Below are positions 17,668 to 26,046 of a stretch of 64,000 nucleotides of DNA, in pieces. This DNA comes from Duganella sacchari (GTDB taxonomy: Bacteria; Pseudomonadota; Gammaproteobacteria; Burkholderiales; Burkholderiaceae_D): positions 1 through 64,000 of the forward strand of contig NZ_FRCX01000012.1 in NCBI RefSeq assembly GCF_900143065.1, written 5' to 3'. Position numbers and translations under genes: made by a program. Under the pieces are notes generated by a model. It saw only the letters and a program-made list of their open reading frames with translations. It was not told the origin of the DNA and made no database searches. The number at the start of each line of letters is the position of its first letter. Position 1 is the first letter of the stretch.

Positions 17668-19113
17668 TTAAGCCAGCAGTTCTTTAATGACCTTGCCATA
17701 TACCACCGTCGGACGTTCCGAGCGGCCGTTGTTGAGGAAGGTGGTTTTCAGGTGGTCGAGGCCCAGCAGCTGAAGTACGGTGGCGTGCAGGTCGTAGGTG
17801 TCGACCGCCTTGTCCTTGTCGGCCACCTGCAGGCCGATTTCGTCGGTGGCGCCATAGGTGGTACCGGCCTTGATGCCGCCGCCGGCCACCCACTGGGTGT
17901 AACCCCATGGATTGTGGTCGCGGCCATTGCCGCTCTGGCCATACGAGGTGCGGCCAAACTCCGAAGTCCAGACCACCAGCGTGCTTTCCAGCAGGCCGCG
18001 CGATTGCAGGTCAGCCAGCAGGCCGGCGATCGGCTTGTCGATCATCTTGGCATTGACGGCGTGGTTCTTTTCCAGGTCGCTGTGGGCATCCCAGCTGGTG
18101 ATTTCGGTCTGGCCATCCGGTGCGCCCGTGACCACCTGGACGAAACGCACGCCGCGTTCCACCAGGCGGCGCGCGCGCAGCAGCGTGGTACCGTAACTGG
18201 CGCTGGTTTCATCGTTCAGGCCATACAGTTCCTTGGTGGCGTCGCTTTCCTTGGTCAGGTCCACGGCTTCCGGTGCTGCAACCTGCATGCGGTCGGCCAG
18301 CTCGTAGGAGCGCACGCGGGCTTTCAGTTCGGTGTCGGCCGAATAGCGCGCCGCGCCGTCGTTGTTGAGGCGCTTGAGCAGGTTCAGCGACGCGCGCTGC
18401 TGTTCGGCGGTGCGCAGTTCTGGACGTTCCAGGTAGAGGATCGGCGATGGGCCGGGACGGAAGGCCGTGCCTTGGTACACCGCCGGCAGGAAGCCGGAGT
18501 TCCAGTTGACCGAACCGGCGCTAGGCTCGTTCTTGCCGTTGTAGAGCACCACATACGGCGGCAGGTCCGGATTGGCCGTGCCCAGCGCATAGCTGACCCA
18601 CGCCCCCAGCGATGGACGGCCAGGGCTCAGATCACCGGTGTTCAGCTTCAGGATCGAGATGTCGTGGGTGGCGCCTACGGTCACGCTGGATTTGATGAAG
18701 GCGATCTTGTCGGCCTGGGTGGCGATATTCGGCACCAGGTCCGAGAACCACGCAGCGCTTTCACCATGCTGCTTCCAGGTGCGTTTGGAGGCATACAGCT
18801 TGCCGACGCCGCCCTGGGTACTGGTCTTGATCCCTTTCAGGAACGAGGCTGGCACTTCCTGGCCCGCCAGGCTGACCAGCGCAGGCTTGTAGTCGAACAG
18901 GTCCAGCGTGCTGGGCGCGCCGTTCTGATGCAGCCAGATCACGGATTTGACCTTGGCCGGGAAGTGCGGCTGCTTGGGTGCGAGCGGATCGACCAGATCG
19001 GCAGCGCTGGCGGCGTGCAGCAAGCCACCGCCTGGCAGCAGGCCGCTGACTGCACCGGCGCCGAGGCCCAGGCCGGATTTAAGCAGGAAGTCGCGACGTG
19101 AATTGATACTCAT
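17668..19113 (-). CDS. DUF1501 protein, Tat-exported hydrolase-like
   Basis: A 481-aa protein. The N-terminus SRRDFLLKSG is a twin-arginine signal (RRDFL), so it is exported folded, which suggests a cofactor or metal. The body matches DUF1501 with VIWLHQNGAPSTLDLFDYKP near the start and VVWTSEFGRT plus NGRDHNPWGY near the end. DUF1501 belongs to the alkaline phosphatase/sulfatase-like superfamily; the Asp, Glu and His residues in these motifs are candidate metal ligands. It sits 29 bp after the DUF1549/1553 gene, a pairing common in Planctomycetes and seen in some Proteobacteria. The substrate is unknown. Confidence 0.9.
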   Translation of the reverse strand: MSINSRRDFLLKSGLGLGAGAVSGLLPGGGLLHAASAADLVDPLAPKQPHFPAKVKSVIWLHQNGAPSTLDLFDYKPALVSLAGQEVPASFLKGIKTSTQGGVGKLYASKRTWKQHGESAAWFSDLVPNIATQADKIAFIKSSVTVGATHDISILKLNTGDLSPGRPSLGAWVSYALGTANPDLPPYVVLYNGKNEPSAGSVNWNSGFLPAVYQGTAFRPGPSPILYLERPELRTAEQQRASLNLLKRLNNDGAARYSADTELKARVRSYELADRMQVAAPEAVDLTKESDATKELYGLNDETSASYGTTLLRARRLVERGVRFVQVVTGAPDGQTEITSWDAHSDLEKNHAVNAKMIDKPIAGLLADLQSRGLLESTLVVWTSEFGRTSYGQSGNGRDHNPWGYTQWVAGGGIKAGTTYGATDEIGLQVADKDKAVDTYDLHATVLQLLGLDHLKTTFLNNGRSERPTVVYGKVIKELLA

Positions 19114-19142
19114 GATGCTGTCCTTTTTTTCTCAGAAAATGT

Positions 19143-21461
19143 TTAGAAGCGATAAGCGAAATCGTTGGAGTTGGCGACGGCGTGTACCAGGTCGACAAAG
19201 GCGGCAGCGCGGATAGGATTCAGCTGCTTCTCTTTGGCGCCTACCGGTACGGCAACCTCGAACTTGCCGTCAGCGTTCTTGGCCTGGATGATTTTTTCTT
19301 CCTTGTTCAGGAAGTCCTTCAGCACCGCTCTTTCAGACTTGTTGGGCGAACGGGCGAACAGGATTTCGTACAAACGGTCGAGCTGTGCGTTTTCGTCCTT
19401 GCCTGCTTCGCGGATCACGCGGCCGGCCAGCGCCTGCGACCAGCTGAACACCACATCGCTGTTAAACAGGGTCAGTGCCTGCAACGGCGTGGTGGTCACG
19501 TCCCGCTTGTGGTGGGCGTGCGATGGATCGGCCGGGTCGAAGCTCTGCGTCAGCGGATACGGCACGCTGCGGCGTACGAACACATAGACGCTGCGGCGGT
19601 TCTGTTCCTGCGGATCGGTCGATGCGGTCCACAGATTGCCGGCGTTGAAGTTGCCCGGCACCTGCGGGAAGACGGCTGGACCGCCAACCTTGTCGACCAG
19701 CTGGCCCGATGCCGCCAGCAGCGAGTCGCGGATTGCTTCGGCTTCCAGGCGCTTGCGTGGATAGACCGCCAGCAGCTTGTTATCCGGATCTGCCTTCAAC
19801 ACATCGTCGCGCTGGGCCGAGGACTGGCGATACACCGACGACAGCAGGATTTCGCGATGCAGCTTCTTCACCCTCCAGCCGCTTTGCACGAAGTCCGTGG
19901 CCAGGTAGTCCAGCAGCTCCGGGTGGGTTGGCTTCTGGCCTGCACGGCCGAAGTCCGCAACGGTGCCGATGATGCCGTTGGCGAAGTACTGCGACCATAC
20001 GCGGTTGACGTACACGCGCGCCGTGAGCGGATTGCTGTCGCTGGCCAGCCAGTCGGCCAGCGCCGTGCGGCGGCCGGATGAACTGGCAGATGGCTTGATA
20101 TCCAGCTTGGCGTTGGCGCCGGCCCACAGCGCTGGCAGTGCTGGCTGCACTTCATCGGTTGGACGTTCATGCACGCCACCAAAACGGACGAAGGTTGGCG
20201 GTGCGTCGGCGTGTCCCAGTTCGGTCGCGGTGGTCAGCGTCAGGCTGCCTTTCTCCGGTTTCAGCTTGTCGAACTTGCGCAGGTCGGCGGTCAGTTTCTG
20301 ATACTGCTTCCACTTCTCGACGTTGGCCGGGTTGTATTCCGCGGCGTCCTTGTCTTCGGAGGTCAGGCGCAGATAGGCCACCACATCCTGCTCGCTGCTG
20401 ACGGATTTCAGGCGGAAGTTAACCCAGCGGTCCATCGCCGTCCATTCTGCTTCTGGTTTGAAGATGGCATCGCGGCTGTCGGTCAGGTAGCGCTCCTTGT
20501 GGTACTTGACACCGTCGGTGCGTACCGTATCGAGGATGGCTTTCTGTTTGGCGCGGATCTCCTTGGTCGCTTCGCGGTAAGCGGTCTGCTGCTTCTCGAA
20601 CGCCAGTTCGGCGTCGCCCTTGATGGCGGGCGCCTTCTCGTCAAAACTGGTATTGGCGAAGAAAGCCTGCAGCTGGAAGTATTCCTTCTGGCTGACCTTG
20701 TCGGCCTTGTGGTTGTGGCAGCGCGCGCAACCGATGGTGGACGCCAGGAAGGTCTCGCCGACCAGGTCCGTCATGTCGGTGGCGATCTGGTATTTGCGCT
20801 GCACCAGGTCGCGCGAGTTCAGGTTGTCTGGATAGCCGGCCAGGAAGCCAGTCGCCACATGGGCTTCCTGGTTTTCCGGCCAGATCTCGTCGCCGGCGAT
20901 CTGCTCGCGGATAAAGCGGTTGAATGGCTTGTCGCTATTGAAGGCGGTGATGACGTAGTCGCGGTAGCGGTAGTTGTTGGGACGCGTGACGTCCTGCTGG
21001 AAGCCGGCGCTGTCGGCATAGCGCGCCAGGTCCAGCCAGCGGCGCGCCTGCCGCTCGCCATAGTGCGGCGATGACAGCAGGCGGTCGGCCAGCTTCTCAT
21101 AGGCGTCCGGCGATTTGTCGTTGACGAAGGCTTTGACGTCTTCCGGCGTTGGCAGCAGGCCCCAGGTATCCAGCGTGGCGCGGCGAATATAGGTGGCGCG
21201 GTCGGCGTCCGGCGATGGCTTCAGGCCTTTCTCTTCCAGCTTGGCCAGCACGAAGGCGTCTACCGGCGTGCGTACCCAGGCTTTCTGCTTGACGGTGGGG
21301 ACGACGGGACGCTGCGGCGTGGTGTAGGCCCAGGCGGCCTTGGTCGGGGCGGACGCCGGCTTGGCGGTATCGGCTGGCTTGTCATCGGTCGCCGCCGACA
21401 ATGCGGCGGAAAGGGCCAGCAGCACGGCGACCGATAGCGTCTTGATTACAGGATGGTTCAC
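19143..21461 (-). CDS. DUF1549/DUF1553 (planctomycete-type) exported protein with one haem motif
   Basis: A 772-aa protein, first gene of the nine-gene operon. The GTG at 21461 is chosen because AAGGAG lies 7 nt upstream and a good signal peptide follows (VNHPVIKTLSVAVLLALSAA). The upstream ATG at 21515 would place the -24/-12 promoter inside the gene. DUF1549 spans about 65-275 (LPTPEDV, DLARYADSAGFQQD) and ends with a CARCH motif (245-249) followed by NHK. DUF1553 covers about 455-700 (NPLTARVYVNRVW, PRKRLEAEAIRDS). These domains usually accompany DUF1501 partners; the haem motif suggests redox activity. Function is not established. Confidence 0.88.
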   Translation of the reverse strand: MNHPVIKTLSVAVLLALSAALSAATDDKPADTAKPASAPTKAAWAYTTPQRPVVPTVKQKAWVRTPVDAFVLAKLEEKGLKPSPDADRATYIRRATLDTWGLLPTPEDVKAFVNDKSPDAYEKLADRLLSSPHYGERQARRWLDLARYADSAGFQQDVTRPNNYRYRDYVITAFNSDKPFNRFIREQIAGDEIWPENQEAHVATGFLAGYPDNLNSRDLVQRKYQIATDMTDLVGETFLASTIGCARCHNHKADKVSQKEYFQLQAFFANTSFDEKAPAIKGDAELAFEKQQTAYREATKEIRAKQKAILDTVRTDGVKYHKERYLTDSRDAIFKPEAEWTAMDRWVNFRLKSVSSEQDVVAYLRLTSEDKDAAEYNPANVEKWKQYQKLTADLRKFDKLKPEKGSLTLTTATELGHADAPPTFVRFGGVHERPTDEVQPALPALWAGANAKLDIKPSASSSGRRTALADWLASDSNPLTARVYVNRVWSQYFANGIIGTVADFGRAGQKPTHPELLDYLATDFVQSGWRVKKLHREILLSSVYRQSSAQRDDVLKADPDNKLLAVYPRKRLEAEAIRDSLLAASGQLVDKVGGPAVFPQVPGNFNAGNLWTASTDPQEQNRRSVYVFVRRSVPYPLTQSFDPADPSHAHHKRDVTTTPLQALTLFNSDVVFSWSQALAGRVIREAGKDENAQLDRLYEILFARSPNKSERAVLKDFLNKEEKIIQAKNADGKFEVAVPVGAKEKQLNPIRAAAFVDLVHAVANSNDFAYRF

Positions 21462-21510
21462 GGACTTGCTCCTTCTGCATACATGGACGGTTGATGTTGC
21501 TGCTTTAAGT

Positions 21511-21526
21511 GGCAACTATCGTGCCA
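21511..21526 (-). promoter_or_regulatory. Sigma-54 (-24/-12) promoter for the nine-gene operon
   Basis: On the reverse strand this reads TGGCACG-ATAG-TTGCC, identical to the consensus in both core elements except for the last base. The downstream GTG start at 21461 is 50 nt away. It lies in the short gap after TonB receptor 2 and explains independent expression of the operon. Confidence 0.78.
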
Positions 21527-21612
21527 GCCAGTCCCGGATGCGCATGTGGTTGATTTCAATGGAAATTCACGTTCGGCGCGGTGGCAGGGGTGCTTCGCGC
21601 CAGACAGTTGCA

Positions 21613-21643
21613 GCAGCCTGCTGCTGGAAATGCAGCAGGCTGC
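21613..21643 (-). terminator. Hairpin terminator after TonB receptor 2
   Basis: Perfect 12-nt arms (21613-21624 and 21632-21643) with a 7-nt loop begin 9 bp after the receptor's stop. There is no strong U-tract, so it may be a weak or attenuating terminator between the receptor and the sigma-54-driven operon. Confidence 0.6.
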
Positions 21644-21651
21644 GGTCAGCC

Positions 21652-24465
21652 TTACAGCTTGCCGCTGAAGGTCAGGCCGTACCAGCGCGGATACGGGTTA
21701 GGCGAGTAGCTGCTCCATGCCGGTTCGTGCGCGCGGTTGTCGGTCAGGTTCTTGACGATCAGGCTGACGTCGAAGCCGCTCTTGAAACCCAGGCCAATGG
21801 CGAAGTCGGTGATGGCATTCCCCGGCACCACGCCATACGAAGACAGTGTGTCGGTATTGTTATAGCGGCTGGTGAACGCGGTGTTGAAGCTGGTGTGGAA
21901 CTGTTTGTTGCCCCACACCGGCACGCGGTACTCGGCGCCGACGTTGCCGGTCCACTTGGCCACACCCGGCAGTGTCAGACCGCTCTGGTCAACGTAGGCG
22001 GCGGCCAGGTAAGCCTGTTCATCCGGCTTGGCCGCCAGCGGGAAGCTGACGTAGCGCGCATCCGTATAGGCGCCCGCCACGCGGATGCTCAGGTTGGGAA
22101 TGCCGGAATAGACCGCATCCAGCTCTAGTCCGCGCGCGCGCGCTTTGGGCACGTTGCCCTGTGCCGTCACGTAAGCCAGCGGATTGGCCTGGCCGTTGGC
22201 GATATTGGTCTGGGTGGTGAAGTCGTCCACCACACGCACCGTCGACTGGTAGTCGCGAATATTCATCTGGTAGATATCCGCATTGATGATCAGCGTATTT
22301 TTCAGCAGACTGGATTTCAGACCCAGTTCGAAGGCATTGGTCTTCTCTGGCCGGACATTGGCGGACAGGCCATTGACGTTGAGCGCAGAGCCGGATTTTT
22401 CGCCGTACTGCCAGGTGAGGTAGCCGGTGACATCGTTGCTGAAGCGGTAGCTCGGCCCTAGTGTGCCGGTCCACAGGTTGTCGCTGTAGTAGCTGGTGAT
22501 GCCGCTGATTAGCTGGCCGATCTGGCCGGCGCGCAGCGACTTGGCTGCTGCCACCTGCGCCAGCTGGGCAGCGGTCAGTGCGCTGTAGGAAGCCGCCCCG
22601 AAGTAGCGGTTGGCCACTGCATCTGCCACTGCCTGCTGTGTCGCAGTGTTACCTGCGGCGAGTGCGCCAGTGCTGGTGGAGTTGAATCCACCCAGCGCGA
22701 CACCGCGTACCGCAACCGGATTCAGTGCGGCACCGGCGCCGTTGGCAGTCAGGAAGCGGATGTCGGTGGTGTTGCGGTTTTCATGCGTCAGGCGCAGACC
22801 GCCATTGACGCTGAGTTCATCCGTGGTGTGCCAGGTGGCGTTGCCGTAGATGGCGGAGCTCTTGGTGTGGACGATGGTGTCGCCTTTGGCGATGGCGTCG
22901 TCCAGCGAGTCTTTCAGCAGGGCCAGGCCCGCGCCACGGTTGATGCCGGCGTTGCGATCCAGCGCGTTGTACTGGGCGGTGGTGGCGAACCAGGCGCCTG
23001 CATCCGAACCCCAGCCGGTCTTGGAGGCGATATCGTCGTCCGTTTTCAGATAGAACAGGCCAGCCACGTAGTCGACCGCGCTGCCTGGCTTGTTCTTGAT
23101 TTTGAATTCCTGGCTGAACTGCTGGTAATCGACGCCACCGCCGCCATTGCGGTTGATGTCGAACGGCGTACCTTCATCGTTGTGGGCGTCGAAAGTGTAC
23201 TTGCGGGTGGCAGTGATGGAGGTCAGCGTGTGGTTGGCGAGGTTCCAGGTCAGGTCGATCTGGCCGCCCTTGTTATGCACGGTCTGGCCCTGGTTTTCGT
23301 TGAAGTTGAGATTGTTGTCGCCGATGTAGTTGGCATCGTAAGTGTAGGGCGTGCCGTTGAAGTCGCGGCCCGCGAACCATGCGCGGCCGGGTGTAAAGAC
23401 GCCGCTGGCGTTGGTGTAGCCAGCCAGCTTGGCGCGCGTGGTGGTGCCGCTTGGATCGGTCAGCGAACCATCGGCAAAACGGTCTGGCTGGTTCTTGTAG
23501 AAGGTCAGGCCATTTTGTACTTGCGGTGCGTGCGGTTCCAGGTCAAAGCTTACGCGGGCATTGAAGTCGGCCGATGGCGTGAACAGGAATTGCGTGCGGC
23601 CGCTGACGCGGTTCTTGTTATACAGGCTGTAGTTGCTGTCGAAATTGTTGACGTAGTAGCCGCGGCTGCGGTCCACCACAAACGAACCGCGCCAGGCCAG
23701 CAGGTCGTCGATGATGGGACCACCGAGATTGGCCTTGGCGATCAGCGTGTCGCGCTGGCCGTAAGTGATCTGGTAGTCGGCGCTCGGGTAGAACGATGGG
23801 CGCCTGGTGTTGACGCTGACGACACCCGAACTGGCGCCTTTGCCGCCCAGCGTACCTTGTGGGCCGCGCGTGACATCGACCGAGTCCACATCATAGAAAT
23901 CGAAGTTGGCCAGCTGCGACAGGCCATAAGCCACGCCGTCCACCACCATGCCAACGCTTGGGTCTTGCGTTTCGGTGAAGGAGCGTTTGCCCAGGCCGCG
24001 TATCGACAGCGAAGCACCGCGCGTGTTGTTCTGGTTGAACTGGATACCTGCGCTGCGCCTGGTGATGGCGCTGAGATCCTGCGCCAGTTCTCGCTCCAGT
24101 TCATTGCCGCTGATGACGGAGACCGACAGCGGCACGTCTTTCAGCAGTTCGATTTTCTTCTTGCCGCGTACGGTGATTTCACCCAGGGCTTGCGGTTCCT
24201 CCGCTGCAGCCGGTTCAGCAGCAACTGGCGCAGCCACTTCGGCCGCCACCGGCACGGACACGCCGCCTTGTGCCGAAAGGGCTTGTTTCAGTTTGGCGTT
24301 CTCGGCGAGCACGCGCGCAATTTCGGCCTGGAGTTCGGCGACGGTCGGCGGATCAGCGGCAAGCACGGATCCCGATGCCAGCAGGCCGAGGGAGGCAGCG
24401 ACGGCGGCGGTGAGCGGCGCCACACGGAAATGCTGTCGTGATAAGGCCTTCTGCGTTTTGCTCAT
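21652..24465 (-). CDS. TonB-dependent outer-membrane receptor (copy 2, N-terminal coiled coil)
   Basis: A 937-aa receptor. The ATG at 24465 is preceded by AGGAGA, so the extra 13 codons open upstream are not used. The signal peptide ends near VLAA (about 37). A coiled coil follows (VAELQAEIARVLAENAKLKQ), then an Ala/Pro/Glu linker, a TonB-box-like segment (LGEITVRGK) and the plug (VDVTRGPQGTLGGKGA). The barrel ends FSGKL. It shares the whole architecture with the receptor at 10641-13346, so the two probably take up related substrates. It diverges from the rhodanese unit, and each side has its own sigma-54 promoter. Confidence 0.92.
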   Translation of the reverse strand: MSKTQKALSRQHFRVAPLTAAVAASLGLLASGSVLAADPPTVAELQAEIARVLAENAKLKQALSAQGGVSVPVAAEVAAPVAAEPAAAEEPQALGEITVRGKKKIELLKDVPLSVSVISGNELERELAQDLSAITRRSAGIQFNQNNTRGASLSIRGLGKRSFTETQDPSVGMVVDGVAYGLSQLANFDFYDVDSVDVTRGPQGTLGGKGASSGVVSVNTRRPSFYPSADYQITYGQRDTLIAKANLGGPIIDDLLAWRGSFVVDRSRGYYVNNFDSNYSLYNKNRVSGRTQFLFTPSADFNARVSFDLEPHAPQVQNGLTFYKNQPDRFADGSLTDPSGTTTRAKLAGYTNASGVFTPGRAWFAGRDFNGTPYTYDANYIGDNNLNFNENQGQTVHNKGGQIDLTWNLANHTLTSITATRKYTFDAHNDEGTPFDINRNGGGGVDYQQFSQEFKIKNKPGSAVDYVAGLFYLKTDDDIASKTGWGSDAGAWFATTAQYNALDRNAGINRGAGLALLKDSLDDAIAKGDTIVHTKSSAIYGNATWHTTDELSVNGGLRLTHENRNTTDIRFLTANGAGAALNPVAVRGVALGGFNSTSTGALAAGNTATQQAVADAVANRYFGAASYSALTAAQLAQVAAAKSLRAGQIGQLISGITSYYSDNLWTGTLGPSYRFSNDVTGYLTWQYGEKSGSALNVNGLSANVRPEKTNAFELGLKSSLLKNTLIINADIYQMNIRDYQSTVRVVDDFTTQTNIANGQANPLAYVTAQGNVPKARARGLELDAVYSGIPNLSIRVAGAYTDARYVSFPLAAKPDEQAYLAAAYVDQSGLTLPGVAKWTGNVGAEYRVPVWGNKQFHTSFNTAFTSRYNNTDTLSSYGVVPGNAITDFAIGLGFKSGFDVSLIVKNLTDNRAHEPAWSSYSPNPYPRWYGLTFSGKL

Positions 24466-24510
24466 TAGTTTATTCTCCTGAGATGGTGGTGTGTGTAATG
24501 CCACCTATTT

Positions 24511-24526
24511 CGCAAGGAGCGTGCCA
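24511..24526 (-). promoter_or_regulatory. Sigma-54 (-24/-12) promoter for TonB receptor 2
   Basis: The reverse strand reads TGGCACG-CTCC-TTGCG, matching both core elements. It ends 46 nt before the receptor's ATG at 24465, leaving room for a short leader with its AGGAGA ribosome-binding site. Confidence 0.78.
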
Positions 24527-24543
24527 TCGTGCCGCAGAGATGA

Positions 24544-24561
24544 AGGCATAAGCTTATGCCT
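24544..24561. promoter_or_regulatory. Perfect 18-bp palindrome, candidate activator site
   Basis: AGGCATAAG and its exact complement CTTATGCCT abut without a gap. It lies in the 318-bp divergent region (24466-24783) between two sigma-54 promoters, 18 bp upstream of one -24 box and about 157 bp upstream of the other. It could bind the sigma-54 activator encoded at 1425 or a LysR-type regulator. The binding protein is not known. Confidence 0.55.
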
Positions 24562-24686
24562 CAACAAATCCGGGCCTCCGCGCGTCGCCGTCGTTTGCGG
24601 CTGGGTTTTTCACAGCTGGTGAAATTGCAACAGCGCTGCTGGCCAAGCTGGTGCCCAGCCAGCATCATGCAAGTGGTGGATAGCAT

Positions 24687-24712
24687 GGAAAGCCAGCAAA
24701 TACGGGCTTTCC
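24687..24712. promoter_or_regulatory. Inverted repeat just upstream of the rhodanese promoter
   Basis: GGAAAGCC (24687-24694) and GGCTTTCC (24705-24712) are separated by 10 bp and end 5 bp before the -24 box at 24718. The position suits a regulator, such as a repressor or IHF-like architectural protein, acting on the promoter. No regulator can be assigned. Confidence 0.4.
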
Positions 24713-24717
24713 TTGAG

Positions 24718-24733
24718 TGGCACGATGCTTGCA
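24718..24733 (+). promoter_or_regulatory. Sigma-54 (-24/-12) promoter for the rhodanese-b561 unit
   Basis: TGGCACG-ATGC-TTGCA is a complete match to the sigma-54 consensus TGGCACG-N4-TTGCW. It lies 50 nt before the ATG at 24784. This is the best of the five sigma-54-like sites in the window. Confidence 0.85.
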
Positions 24734-24783
24734 ACCGCTGGTGAACGAGAACTGTCTCATTCATTAGGAAAGCGAGCTACATC

Positions 24784-25239
24784 ATGAAGAAAATCAAAAC
24801 CGCAGTGCTGGCACTGGCGCTGGTTTCCAGCGTTTCCGCCTGGGCGCAACAGGCGCAGCCCTGGACTTACAAAACCAAACAACTGGAGCGCGCGGAAGTT
24901 GACGCCTTGCTGGCGGCGCCGGACAAGCTGGTGGTGCTGGATGTGCGCCGTCCGGATGAAGTGGTGAGCAAGGGCAGCTTCCCCGTGTTCCTGAACATCC
25001 AGGCCAAGGACGTGGAAAACCGCCTGGCCTATATTCCTAAAGACCGCGTGATCGTTACCGTGTCCAACCATGCACACCGCGCCGGTGCGATTGGCGACCT
25101 GCTGACGGCCAAAGGCTTCAAGGTCGCCGGTGCTGCCGGCTCCGAAGACTACGAGGCGCTGGGCGGCAAGATTGTCCGCATTACGCCACCAGCACCTGCG
25201 GCACCGGCCAAGCAGGTCGCCGCAGCAGGCCAGAACTGA
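24784..25239 (+). CDS. Exported rhodanese-fold protein lacking the catalytic cysteine
   Basis: A 151-aa protein with a signal peptide (1-21). The rhodanese-fold landmarks are present: VVLDVRRPDE (50-59) and a loop after VIVTV, where active rhodaneses have Cys-x4-Arg. Here the loop reads SNHAHR (94-99), so the catalytic Cys is replaced by Ser94. The whole protein contains no cysteine. It therefore cannot form a persulfide and may act as a binding or sensing module. It is the first gene after a perfect sigma-54 promoter and is followed 10 bp later by a cytochrome b561. Confidence 0.8.
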   Translation: MKKIKTAVLALALVSSVSAWAQQAQPWTYKTKQLERAEVDALLAAPDKLVVLDVRRPDEVVSKGSFPVFLNIQAKDVENRLAYIPKDRVIVTVSNHAHRAGAIGDLLTAKGFKVAGAAGSEDYEALGGKIVRITPPAPAAPAKQVAAAGQN

Positions 25240-25249
25240 TCACTCGGCC

Positions 25250-25948
25250 ATGAACAAGCGCGCCGTCATCGAGGAACTTGTGCAACCCGCGGTTGCCGTC
25301 GCGCCGCCGCGCAAGCGGATATTGGTGTGGGATCTGCCGACACGGGTCTTTCACTGGTCGCTGGTCGCCGCAGTGACGGTTGCCCTCATCACCGGCGAGA
25401 TCGGCGGTGACTGGATGCCGGTGCATGGCAAGGCTGGCCTGGCGATTGTGGGGCTGGTGACCTTCCGTCTGGTATGGGGCGTGATCGGCGCAACGCATGC
25501 GCGCTTTGCCAGCTTCGCGCCGACGTTGTCTTCATTACGCGCTTATCTGCGCGGCCGCTGGAAAGGGCAGGGCCACAACCCGCTGGGTGCCTTGTCGGTG
25601 TTTGCCTTGTTGTTATTGCTGGCGGCGCAGGTGGGTACCGGCTTGTTCGGCACGGACGAAATCTCGTTCAGCGGTCCGCTGGCGTCGCTGGTGGAAGAGG
25701 CGACCTCGCTACGGCTCACAGGCTGGCATCAGAAGCTGACCTACCTGCTGTTTGCGCTGCTGGCGGTGCACGTGCTGGCAATTGCGGTCTACCTGGTGCT
25801 CAAGAAGGACAACCTGGTCAAGCCCATGGTCACCGGCTGGAAAGAGGTTCACCATGGTGTATCGGCGCGGCCGGGCAGCTGGCCTGCGCTGGTGATTGCG
25901 CTGGCAGCGGCAGCAGCAGCGGTGTACTTCGCCAGCGGCACGCACTGA
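25250..25948 (+). CDS. Cytochrome b561 family membrane protein
   Basis: A 232-aa, four-helix dihaem cytochrome of the bacterial b561/Ni-hydrogenase b-type family, which passes electrons between the quinone pool and periplasmic proteins. Family hallmarks are VWDLPTRVFHW (H35), WMPVHGKAGL (H59), TGWHQKLTY (H160) and LAVHVLAIA (H174), histidines suited to bind two b haems. The ATG at 25250 follows the rhodanese stop by 10 bp. An upstream frame inside the rhodanese gene was rejected. It is the natural membrane partner for the soluble cytochromes encoded in the island. Confidence 0.88.
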   Translation: MNKRAVIEELVQPAVAVAPPRKRILVWDLPTRVFHWSLVAAVTVALITGEIGGDWMPVHGKAGLAIVGLVTFRLVWGVIGATHARFASFAPTLSSLRAYLRGRWKGQGHNPLGALSVFALLLLLAAQVGTGLFGTDEISFSGPLASLVEEATSLRLTGWHQKLTYLLFALLAVHVLAIAVYLVLKKDNLVKPMVTGWKEVHHGVSARPGSWPALVIALAAAAAAVYFASGTH

Positions 25949-25977
25949 CGCCGCACTGTTTAGCCGGTGCTTCGGCA

Positions 25978-25995
25978 CTGCTGCACACGCAGCAG
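25978..25995 (+). terminator. Intrinsic terminator after cytochrome b561
   Basis: Seven-base arms CTGCTGC/GCAGCAG with a 4-nt loop are followed by ATTTT. It separates the rhodanese-b561 unit from the tonB operon. Confidence 0.65.
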
Positions 25996-26046
25996 ATTTT
26001 AAGTCTTCGGCATCGCCTATATCAATGAAATCAGTCACTTAGCTTC

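Noticed and set aside
21461..21515. Upstream ATG at 21515 for the DUF1549/1553 gene
   Set aside because: It would overlap the sigma-54 promoter and give a poor N-terminus; the GTG at 21461 has AAGGAG at ideal spacing and a proper signal peptide.
22783..24441. Forward-strand open frame of about 552 codons opposite TonB receptor 2
   Set aside because: Antisense to the receptor, with Val/Gly/Ala-rich composition and no family resemblance.
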